Assembly: GCA_015680685.1 (NCBI GenBank)
Contig: MNCI01004353.1
Coordinates: forward strand, 55,645 to 119,644
Length of the DNA stretch: 64,000 bases
Direction: 5' to 3'
From: Gnetum montanum
Taxonomy: Eukaryota > Streptophyta > Gnetopsida > Gnetales > Gnetaceae
The notes under the pieces were generated by a model. It saw only the letters and a program-made list of their open reading frames with translations. It was not told the DNA's origin and did not search any database. Positions 55,133 through 64,000 of this stretch are shown one piece after another (within the stretch, counting starts at the first letter, position 1; the number at the start of each line of letters is the position of its first letter). A program made the position numbers and the translations under genes.

Positions 55133-57063
55133 ATCAGTCGTGAGGGAGATGGCCATCCATGCTAATTATTCTAAGCCCTTAGTTTCTTTTATTTTTTTTA
55201 TTTTACCCATTCTTCATATTTACTTGTTTTTTGTTTTACACCATCGTTAATATTTTTACTATTTCTTTCTCTATTATATTTTGTTTGAATTACTCCCACT
55301 AATTGTATAATAAGTGCTCATGATGGTGGATTGGACTATAATGGTGTTGATTGCTAATGTTTAGTTTTTACCTTTGACTTTTAATGTTGATGCTAAGATA
55401 TGGATTCTTTTGATAAAATAGGCAATGAGTCCACGACATCCATTCATCCATACAACTCTATGGTCTTCCTTTGTTTTGGAAATGTACTGTCCCTTTTTCT
55501 AAGCAAACTTATTAATGAATTGGTGGCTTGGTATTCTTCCAACCAAGGAAAGATCCAAATGGATTGAAAAGAGTGTGACTTCAAGGGGATTTGACACATT
55601 TATGCTGGCTATTCTCTTGGGTACTTGGATGTTTTTTTATAGGTTTTCTACCATTCCACTATTGACCAATATCAAAAAGTTGACTAAATCAAATAAGTCT
55701 TTGCATGGTGTGGTTCTCACTCCAAAAAAAAACTGGTGGGCATTTAAGGCACACCCCTTAGACATAATAAAGAAACATGGGCTACAAGCACTAGTTATGG
55801 CACTGGAAATACATGTTGCCCATGCCTAAAGGTTTCCTCTAACTAAGGCCCTTTTTCACTTCCTGATCCTTTGTTCTTCTCTTATTAGAATGGTAGTTGT
55901 TCTATAAAAGCATTCTTGTTACTTCAGGAGGATAGGTTGGTCAAGTGTGTTGATGCGAGGTCACTGGATGTGGTTCATTTTAATCTGGATTTGGGTAGAA
56001 TTTTATTAAGTCTCCTTAACCACACAATACACAAGGGACTTTACACAACCTTGATTTTTGGAACCTCATTCCATTCTTTCTTTTCTTTTCTTTCCATATT
56101 TCTTCCCATATTCCACCTCATTGTCAGTTTTATGATTAGTCTATATCTTGGTTAATGCATTGTTATTTTTTGATAAACTCTTGTGGGTAAGTTCTTAACC
56201 AGTATCTCCATATGTCATTCCTAGAGCCTACAGACTCTTTGATTTGTGGGTTTGTTAGGGCATAAAGGGCACAAGCCTACTTTGGGAAGGACCCACTAGC
56301 ATTCCTTTTTGGAGCAATTGTTAAGTTCTTTTCCTTAAATTCCTGCAATCAACTATTTCTCATTTCACCCCATCCATGAAATCCGTCTTTGTTTTTGTTT
56401 TATTGGCTTCATTGTTATTATTTCTCTCATCTTTCTTGTTCTTTTTTTTTTCCACCTTATTACTACTGGAGATTCGCTCTTAGTCGTTAGTCGTGGGGGC
56501 CTGTCACAAATTTTTCCATTTCATTACTTATCTCACCCCTACACCTTGGGTAGTTATCAATTACAAACCTCTAACCTAGTATCTACCATACCCACAACCT
56601 AGCCAAGGTGCTTCATATTGAGGCAAGGTATCAATTACATTATATCTTATCTATCCTTGCTAATTCGTAACTATGTTGTGTGTGTAGATAGCGATCACAT
56701 GACCAATGGACTGGGATAGGAGGGAGCACTCAGGATGGACTAGAGCAAAAAGCATTTACGTAGGAAACAAGCTTGATCATGTGGCCATGGATGAACAACA
56801 ATGTGCACATTTTTGACATCGACAACAACGCATCTCATTTTCTTTTCTTTCTCTATCTTCAAGCTATCAAATGAGGGTCTATATGTCATCTATGTACAGT
56901 GTTCACCACAATGGTTATGAATATCAATGTTGTAATATGTTTGTTGATCCGTTCACCAGGCACTTTGAGTCTGTCATTCCATGTCACCATTAGTTGTCAT
57001 TTAGTTAATAATCCCATACCTTCCCAATATTTTGTAAGGAACTCGAGAATGAGTTTTCATTCA
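55133..57063 (+). other. A4 3' non-coding block
   Basis: Aligned in order with A2 26022-28016. Leader-like GCTCTTAGTC...GTGGGGGCC at 56477-56500 and acceptor TGTGTAG followed by ATAGCGATC at 56688 correspond to the third-ORF start of A3 and A2. No open frame remains. Confidence 0.6.
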
Positions 57064-57064
57064 T

Positions 57065-57075
57065 TCATGGGGGTA
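57065..57075 (+). other. A4 polypurine tract
   Basis: TCATGGGGGTA directly before TGATGAG of the 3' LTR. Confidence 0.75.
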
Positions 57076-58314
57076 TGATGAGTCCCAATATTGGACACTT
57101 GATATTGGACCCATGATATCAGGCCCTCGATATCGGATACACGATATTGGAGTTGCCAAAGCTATATTGGACATGTGATATTGGAACTTGTCTCATTGCC
57201 TATAAATAAGAGACAAGGGCACTTAGTTTCGTAGTTAGTTTTCTTAGTCCCTTAGCCGAACCCTTGCAGTTTTCCCTTTCTAGAGTTAGAATTATTTCTA
57301 AGTGTCCGCAGTAGGAGTCATATAAGACATGCGATATTGGAACTTGTCTCATCGCCTATAAATAAGAGACAAGGGCACTTGATTTTGCAATTAGTTTTCT
57401 TAGTCCCTTAGCCGAACCCTTGTAGTTTTTCCTTTCCAAAGTTAGAATTATTTCTGAGTGTCCACAGTAGAAGTCATAAAGTGAACGGATCTTTATTCGA
57501 GCATTGTGTACCTGAACACACCTTATGTCCAAAAATAAAGATGAACTTCGTGATAAACCTTGCAACATTCAAAATAGCTTAATTATTTCATTTAAATGTT
57601 ATTTACTATTATTTGCTACTCTCATTAGTTAATTAATGCTATTTTTATTGAATTGTTAATTATCAACGAATTAGCACACTCAGTACGACTACTTCGAGCA
57701 TGAGTGGAACACTTGGTTACCTAGTAACGACCAGTGTTTGGTAATCCCAATAGTGTTACACTGGTTCAGGATGTGTCCGGAAAGTGGGAACAAATGTTGG
57801 TGTTAGGACTGGTTAGAGCCTAGTTGATTAGTTAAATCAAATTAGTTACTCACTTATTTCATTTCTCCATTTTAAGCACCAAGAACATAAAACATAAAAA
57901 GCATACAAATCATATACCTCAAGTTTACTTAACCATACAATTGTGCCTTACAAGTAAGCTTGGGAAGATAACAATCACATAACCCATCCTTGTTCTGTGT
58001 AACATTAACTTAAGATACTTTCCTAAGAGGTTACTTTTATAAATATATATGAAAAAATAAGAAGACTTAGGACCTTAATTTAGAGAAAAATAATTATAAG
58101 GGTTGTGGCCTAGGTAGGGATGGGTTTCAAATGCTTCATTAACAAAATGTTATATAGTCAAATGTGCAAAATATAATTAAAATAATAATAAATAAAATAA
58201 GCATGATTAAATATTCATAACATGATTAAGCACTTAATCCTTGGAGTTTGACTGGATTGTGCATGAATGCTCGTATTTATATGGTTGGGTGTAGGGGTAC
58301 CTTGCTGCTCATCA
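57076..58314 (+). repeat. A4 3' LTR (1,239 bp, enlarged)
   Basis: Colinear with the 5' LTR but longer because of a 156-bp tandem duplication spanning the TATA box (57170-57325 and 57326-57481) and an insertion of about 230 bp at about 57995-58227. TATA boxes at 57201-57208 and 57357-57364. ATGCT follows at 58315. Confidence 0.9.
57995..58227. mobile_element. Small AT-rich insertion in the A4 3' LTR
   Basis: Absent from the 5' LTR, where TTTTTTATAAGTGCATAAGC takes its place. It has no coding capacity and no clear terminal repeats; the ends are approximate. It could be a MITE-like element or filler DNA. Confidence 0.5.
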
Positions 58315-58388
58315 ATGCTAGTAATGATCTTAGAAGAATTAGGGTATAAGATGAAAAATTCATAGAGAGAATGCATTGGAGAAGTTGT
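58315..58388 (+). pseudogene. Ty1/copia remnant, right piece
   Basis: After the duplicated ATGCT the copia frame continues for about 70 bp (SNDLRRIRV then a stop, DEKFIERMH) and is cut by B2 at 58389. Confidence 0.45.
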
Positions 58389-60482
58389 TGTACCGCCAGA
58401 AATTGTCGGTCTCTGGCTGGAAGGAAACAAAGACCATGGGATCATAGGACACGCACAGAAGACCCTACCTTCGCCTGAGGGCGAGCTGGAATGAACGAAG
58501 GCAGAGTACCTTGGGTGGTCCGCATGCGGATCAGACAAGGATTTCCCCGAACGTACACCGAAGTGCAATACGCTGGGTTATACGTGAACGGCGTAACAGG
58601 CGTAAATCAGAGCGTAAACAGCGTAACTGATGCAAACATAATGTAAACGTAAACGAGCGAAAACAAAATACATGCAACAATTAATGTAAACTGTAAACGA
58701 TTTTGGGAAGAAAATGTAACAATGGCATTACAGAATGAGAGTACAATGCACCGGTCTAACGCAGTTGTGACTGGGATACAAGGCGGACGAAAAGCCTCGG
58801 TGGATGCAGGGATGACTGTGGGCTGGTTCGCACTATAGGCACAGCGTAGAGGCTGTATGCTCAGTGTACAGGGTTGTCCAGCATATAAATTTTTCTGCTC
58901 TGGTGCTCAGCGTCTTTGCTCTCTAGTTTGCTCTGGGATTTTTGCCAACCGACTTGGATCTTATGAAAAATTAGGATTTTTATATAGGTTTTGATGGCAG
59001 ACTCAGGTTGGGCGACACGTGGCGCGTTGACCGGGTGCAAAAGCGTAAAATTTACAAGTGTACAATATGTTACATTTTACGGGCGTATACGTTGTGTCTG
59101 GCGAGCGTATACGCTGGGCGTATATGCTGGATGTGTTGGGCGTATGCGAATTTGGGCGTAGATGTTGTGGACGCTGGGCGTATACACCCACGGGCTTATA
59201 TGCTGATGGTTGCTGAGCGTATACGCTGGGGCGTATACATTGATGGTTGCTGCCTTGTACCAAATCTTGCTCTGCGGTGCTATTTCCATACCGTCTTCGG
59301 GGATTGCATGTCAGGCGTATACATCTGTTGTACTTGCGCAGCATCTATGTGAGGCGTGTACGCTGAATGTCTACGCTGGGCGTATACGTTGAGAATGTCG
59401 GGCGTATACGCTGGGCATATACGCTGTAGATGTCGGGCGTATACGCTGAGAGTGTCGACCTGGGCGTATACGCTGAGAATGCATACTTAGTGAAAATTAA
59501 GCATCTGATCTCCGAAGTTGCCATGTTTGGTACCAGATGTAGCCGCGGTCATCTATGAGTCCCAGGGACCTGCTTCTTGTTGGAAAAGTACTAAGCTCGA
59601 AATTTTGTGGTGTTTCATTGGCCCCTCTTTGTTGACGCTTGGAGGAATCAGCCAGAGAAGCGTCGACAAAGAAGTGCAAAAGACCACAAGCATCTTGATA
59701 GAGACCTTGCCCGTTGCCACTTGACTAGACGTCATTGCACCGTGTTCAGTAGTACATGGGATTGAGAGATGTGAAATTTGTATCTGGATAGGGAAATGGA
59801 GATGGTGGGGATTTGGAACTGACCAAGAGATTGTACTTGGTAAAGGGGATGCTCTAGCGTGTGTCATGCTGATCCTTGTCAATGACCATTATTTAACAGA
59901 CTCGGAATCCAGACATGCGATGGACATCCTTTGGTGGAACATGACTCCTGTTTAGTGTCCAAAAGGTCTTGTTGGCAAGGCCAAAGCCACATGATGATGC
60001 GTTGCATTCTTTGGAGGAACAGGGCCCTTGTTTAGTGTTTAGGGGGAGCTTGTCGGCGGAGAGCCAAAGCCATGCAACTGGAAATTTCTTGATTATTTTG
60101 TCATGAGTATTCTGTTCCAAGACAACTACCTTCCCACCTGGGGCTTGTATGGGAAGTGGCAAGTGTCGCTTTTTTTTTTGAAAGAAAATTTGTGCTTTGC
60201 TTGCGTACTCATGCTCAAGTGCTACATTGTGTGTTGTAACTGCTTAAAAGTGTTACAGTGCGCAACGGTATGCTCAAAGGTTTGAGTGTATTGGGTGTAT
60301 CAGGCGTGTGGCTGAGTAGAGTGTGTCAATGAGTAGATAGGAAATGTATCGAGAAATGGAGATGTACTAGTGAACGGCTTGATTTAGTCTTGCCACGTGA
60401 GCTGTGAACGTTCCCTCATCTTGTTGCTTATGATGAAATGCATTCTTGTGCGAATACTTCTGAGCATCATCCTACAAACACA
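58389..60482 (-). repeat. B2 3' LTR (right boundary approximate)
   Basis: Matches 8280-10641 of B1. TATA on the minus strand at 58974-58988. GCGTATACGC iterons at about 59080-59490, fewer than in B1. The right boundary is taken at ACACA 60478-60482 by analogy with B1. Confidence 0.55.
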
Positions 60483-60659
60483 ACTCCAAGGAGACAAGAA
60501 AACCATAAGTAAATAAACGAGCTTAGACTTAAACAAAAACTGATGGAATGAAGGTACTGGAAGAGATTTCAGGTAGCAATGTTGGTAGGATCGTCTGATG
60601 GCAGGAGATGCAGTGCTTCTGATGAAGCTTGAATGTGGCTGCGGATTGAAGAACTAGAG

Positions 60660-61040
60660 ATGGGGTTGTTAGTTTATAGTCTTGGCGGACTATCATGGGT
60701 TAGTTTTATGTCATAACCCGTTGGACATTGCCAGTTTAGCATCGTGGCGGACACTACGTTGCCAGTTTCTAGTCTTAGCGGACTCTGGTGAATGCAACGG
60801 TGGCCGTTTACTGTCATGCCAGACGGGTGCTAGTTGATCATCATTGTGGACACTGTGTGGTATCATTTTATCGTCATGATCCCAAGACGAGCTGTGGTAT
60901 CAGTTTTAAGTCATAATCCAGGACTGTTCTGTGGTATCAGTTTATCATCATGATCCCGGGACGAGCTATGGTATTAGTTTTAAGTCATAATCCAAGACTG
61001 TTCTGTAGTATCAGTTTATAGTCGTGATCCCAGGACTCAC
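60660..61040. repeat. About 35-bp minisatellite in B2 3' UTR
   Basis: Units alternate between GTGGTATCAGTTTTAAGTCA followed by TAATCCAGGACTGTTCT, and GTATCAGTTTATCATCATGA followed by TCCCGGGACGAGCT. More diverged units to the left carry TAGTCTTAGCGGACT and GGCGGACACT. It lies just downstream of the pol stop. Confidence 0.75.
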
Positions 61041-61059
61041 ACGTACCTAAGTTTGTTTT

Positions 61060-62204
61060 CATGTATAGAATGGTTTCAGGAATGAGTGATTAGTCAAATT
61101 TGCGAACTCATTCCCTTCCATATCAGCTAACTTAAATGCTCCGTTGTCGAATGCTTTAATGACCAAGTAAGACCCTTCCCAGTTGGCCGAGAATTTGTCC
61201 GGGTGTTCCCGAACGGCTTTAAGTACAAGGTCGCCTTCTTTGATAGGGTGCTTATGAATGTCATGCCGATGTCGTTGCTGTTGTTATTTTTGGTACCATT
61301 CGATCTGATCAAGTGCACGTATGCGTTCCTCCTCGACCGAGTCCAGGTCAATGATGCGCAGGTCATTGTTTTGCCCATCGTCGAGGAGTCCAGAAAGTGT
61401 GATCCTTAAAGACGGTACCTACAATTCCAAAGGTAAAATAGCTTCTGAACCGTAAACAAGACTATATGGCAACTTACCTGTTGAAGTTCGATGTGTAGTA
61501 CGATATGCCCACAATGCGTATACCAATTGCTCGTGCCATCTTCGCTTGCTTTGGGTAAGCATCTTTTTGAGTATTGTAATAATCGTTTTGTTTGTCGCCT
61601 CTGCCTGCCCATTGCTCTGAGGATAGTAAGGTGATGAAACAGAGTGTTTGATCCCTAGACTTTCACAAAAGGTTTTGGTCTCGGCACTTCTGAATTGTGG
61701 CCCGTTGTCAGTGATGATTGTCATGGGAATGCCAAAATGGGTTACAATGTTTTCGAGAATGAAATTGCACACGTGTTTAGACGTAGTTTTTCAGAGGGGA
61801 ATAGCTTCTACCCACTTCGTGAAATATTCTGTTGCGATTATGATGAAACTATGCCCTGCAGAAGATGAGGGTGTTATTGGGTCGATAAAGTCCAACCCCC
61901 ACTTTTGAAAGGGCCACGTGATTTGCACCGTATGCAACTCATTTGGTGGGACATGGATTAGATTGCTATGTTTTTGGCAGGTACTATATGTCTTAGCCTT
62001 GGTGAGACAGTCATACTCCATGTGTGGCCAATAGTAGCCTAAGCATCTTATTTTTGTTGCCATGGCTTTGGGCGCTATGTGTCATCCGCATAGTCCCTCA
62101 TGTACTTGTTCAACGATGGTTTGGGCATCGGTACTACCAACGCATGTTAGCAATATGCCTTCGTAGGATCTACAACACAATGTGTTCCCTACCAGGGTAT
62201 ACTA
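61060..62204 (-). pseudogene. B2 integrase
   Basis: Zinc-binding half (HIAPKAMATKIRCLGYYWPH, CSTCQ-type TYSTCQKH), core GLDFIDPITPSSSAGHS, IITDNGPQFRS and SNGQAEATNKT (all three acidic residues present), and a C-terminal domain that, unlike B1, keeps NWEGSYLV and runs to LKPFYT at about 61063. Stops at about 61788 (CGA to TGA) and 61404 (CAG to TAG), a TAA near 61286, and breaks around 62090-62200. Confidence 0.85.
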
Positions 62205-62888
62205 CTTAGAACGTTTTCGTACTGCGTCCTTTTGTGCGTTCATCAGGTGAGGTGGTGTTTCACGGTGGAGAAGGTACTCTTTTATGTCATCATACCATTC
62301 TATCGCATGTGTTGTACTAACTGAAGCTATTGGCAACGTATCAAGGGTATCGGTTATCGGTTTGGAACAACTGGTTATGGAGCTTGACAATGTGTGGAAC
62401 ATGTCTGGGGATATGTTTAATGTCAAGGTGGCTAGTGCATCTACGATGGTATTATCATTTCTAGAGACGTGTTGCACATCGATGTTTTCGAATTGCTTCA
62501 TTAAGTGTTTTTCCAAATCACAGTATAGTTGTAAATGTTGTGCTTTACATGTATAAACATTTGTGACTTGGTTCAAGACCAGTTGTGAGTCTCCTCTGAC
62601 CACAAGTCGTGTGATATCTGTGACCAGTGCTACTGCGAGACCTCTAAGGAGATCTTCGTACTCTACTATATTATTGGTATTGTGAAAGTTGAAACGATAG
62701 GCAAAGGGTTTGATCTCCCCAGAGGGATAGGTGATGACAGTGGCAGCACTTCCCCCTCGAGAGGTGGATGCTCCATCAAAGTTTAGAATGGCGTCGTAGT
62801 CATCGGGCACTATGTCTATTGTGCTTATGTTTTCATCCGAGAATTCTGGCTCTATTGTCGCTTGATCGTATGTTGGTGACGCGGCCAT
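62205..62888 (-). pseudogene. B2 archaeal-type second RNase H and tether
   Basis: An open 228-codon frame: LNFDGASTSRGGSAATVITY, NNIVEYEDLLRGLAVAL, RLVVRGDSQLVLNQV and HVSRNDNTIVDALATLTL, then a tether towards integrase. It retains the Asp-Glu-Asp type residues at the usual places and is the cleanest copy of this domain in the window. A short deletion at about 62906 relative to B1 separates it from the preceding RNase H. Confidence 0.85.
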
Positions 62889-62896
62889 TTGATTTA

Positions 62897-64000
62897 CTAT
62901 GGCTTGTAACGTAGGTCAAACTCAGCTATCATGGCTTTCCATCGTGCTATCCAACTCGTCTCGTAAATGTTTCCTGTGATGGCTCTAAGCACATTATCCT
63001 TGCAAATTATGTTAACTTGGTTACGGAAGAGGTAATGTCGCCATTTCCTTAAAGAGAAGACCAAAGCTAAACATGACCTCTCCACGTCGTTATACTTTTT
63101 CTCGTGGGCAACTAATGCGTAGCTTAAGTAATATACAGGGACTTTAGTTCCATCATCTTGTTTCTGGCAAAGCATAGACGCGATTGACGAGTCTGAAGTG
63201 GCAAGGTAGATGTAAAATGATTTATCGTTTTGAGGTGGATAAACCATGGGTAGTCGGGCAAGTGCCGTTTTGATATTATCGAATGCTTCTTGGCACTGTG
63301 GAGTCCATTCAAAATGGACGTTCTTGCATAACAAGTGGTTCATAGGTTTTAGTTTGTCTGTTAGTTTTTCTATGAAGCGCCTGATAAACTGTAATCTACC
63401 TTGTAGACCTCGAAGTTCAGTAAGGTTGCTGGGTGTTTCCAGGTTTGTTATGGCCTTAACCTTATCAGGGTCTACTCGTATCCCTGCTTCTGAGGCTATG
63501 AATCCGAGCATTTTTTCTGTTTTGACGCCAAAGACGCATTTTTTTGGGTTAAGTCTCAATTCATATTTTAAACAACATTTTAACACCAAGTCAAGGTCTT
63601 GTACATGTTGTTGTGATGTTTTTGATTTAACCACGATGTTGTCCACGTAGTCATTGAGCGAGTGTAATATGTAATCGCTAAAGATGAACGTCATCGCCCT
63701 TTGATACGTGGCCCCAGCATTCTTGAGACCAAAGGGCATCATTGTATAGCAAAAGGTTCCCCATGGTGTCATAAAGGTAGTTCGGAGCTGATGCTCTGGG
63801 TTAATACGTATCTGGTTGTATCCCGAGAAGCCATCCATAAAAGATAATAAGGCATGCCCGGCTGTCGAGTCAACAAGTTGATCAATGCTGGGTAGGGGAA
63901 AATCATCTTTTATAGTTGTGACGTTGAGATCTCAAAAGTCAATGCATAAGCGAATGCTTCCGTTCTTCTTCGGGACAATGACCATGTTGGATACCGATTC
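62897..64000 (-). pseudogene. B2 reverse transcriptase and RNase H
   Basis: A 313-codon open frame from 63838: FSGYNQIRINPEH, MPFGLKNAGATYQRAMT, then YVDNIVVKSKT, in which the second catalytic Asp of YVDD is Asn. RNase H follows (FEWTPQCQEAFDNIK, MLCQKQDDGTKVPVYYLS, WRHYLFRNQVNIICKDN). Upstream to 64000 are SVSNMVIVPKKN and CIDF with a TGA where B1 has the Arg of CIDFRDL. Confidence 0.85.

Larger units (their letters stand above)
48209..58314 (+). mobile_element. A4: full-length Athila-like Ty3/gypsy element
   Basis: 10,106 bp with two LTRs (48209-49072 and 57076-58314), a perfect 5-bp target duplication, primer site, gag, protease, RT, RNase H, integrase, a 3' non-coding block and a polypurine tract. 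Every gene has stops. Differences between LTRs (roughly 8% by eye over a 205-bp stretch) are mostly transitions, indicating an old insertion. The third coding region seen in A3 is reduced to a remnant near 56688. Confidence 0.93.
58389..64000 (-). mobile_element. B2: Tat-like Ty3/gypsy element, runs off the window
   Basis: Colinear with B1: left end TGTACCGCC at 58389, R-U5, TATA, iteron U3, 3' minisatellite, integrase, second RNase H, RNase H and RT on the minus strand. The 5' part lies beyond 64000. It interrupts the copia remnant 75 bp after A4. Confidence 0.88.

Overview
This is nuclear DNA of a seed plant, made almost entirely of old, nested LTR retrotransposons. Evidence for a plant: intron/exon signals, dual-RNase-H Tat-type and Athila-type Ty3/gypsy polyproteins, a chromovirus with an initiator-Met primer site, Ty1/copia and LINE fragments, and the last exon of a plant choline-transporter-like gene. 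The depth of nesting and decay suggests a very large genome; a gymnosperm is possible, but nothing here proves it. No intact protein-coding gene is present except perhaps the terminal exon at 44-259.

Layout. 1-415: last exon and 3' UTR of a CTL-like gene. 1229-3169: left LTR of a degenerate chromovirus ('element 0'); its internal remnant is at about 31860-33997 and its right LTR starts at 33998. Nested between these are: A1 (3170-8279, Athila-like, truncated); B1 (8280-14655, minus strand, Tat-like with two RNase H domains); a plus-strand, five-exon host-like gene remnant (15432-18315); C (18316-20822, minus-strand chromovirus); and a LINE split by A2 (21659-28898, complete ends, 5-bp target duplication CTCTT). 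The right LTR of element 0 is split by a chimeric 3-kb insertion (35729-38694) carrying cellular gene fragments, and is then cut by A3 (38760-about 45835, minus, Athila-like). A Ty1/copia element (about 46440-48208) is split in its protease by A4 (48209-58314, complete ends, target duplication ATGCT). B2 (58389-end, minus, Tat-like) sits 75 bp to the right of A4.

How the parts relate. Family A elements (A1-A4) share TGATGAG...CTCATCA LTR ends, a tRNA-Asp-type primer site, gag-PR-RT-RH-IN and a roughly 2-kb 3' region. In A3 that 3' region holds a third coding region in the env position, preceded by a TATA box and a 5'-UTR intron; A2 and A4 keep only remnants of it. A2 and A3 have each lost RT to IN by different deletions but keep gag and both ends, so they look non-autonomous.

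The most unusual pattern is that unrelated LTR families each carry their own short palindromic iterons, where orientation is clear just upstream of the TATA box: GATATCGC/GCGATATC in A, GCGTATACGC in B, GAGATGTCTC-like in C, GGCCCT...AGGGCC in A3 and ACCATGACCTA inverted repeats beside the copia element. The second is the intron-containing host-like gene, antisense to B1, which encodes a catalytically dead NIF/FCP1-type HAD fold and whose leader and first intron are filled with the B-type iteron.
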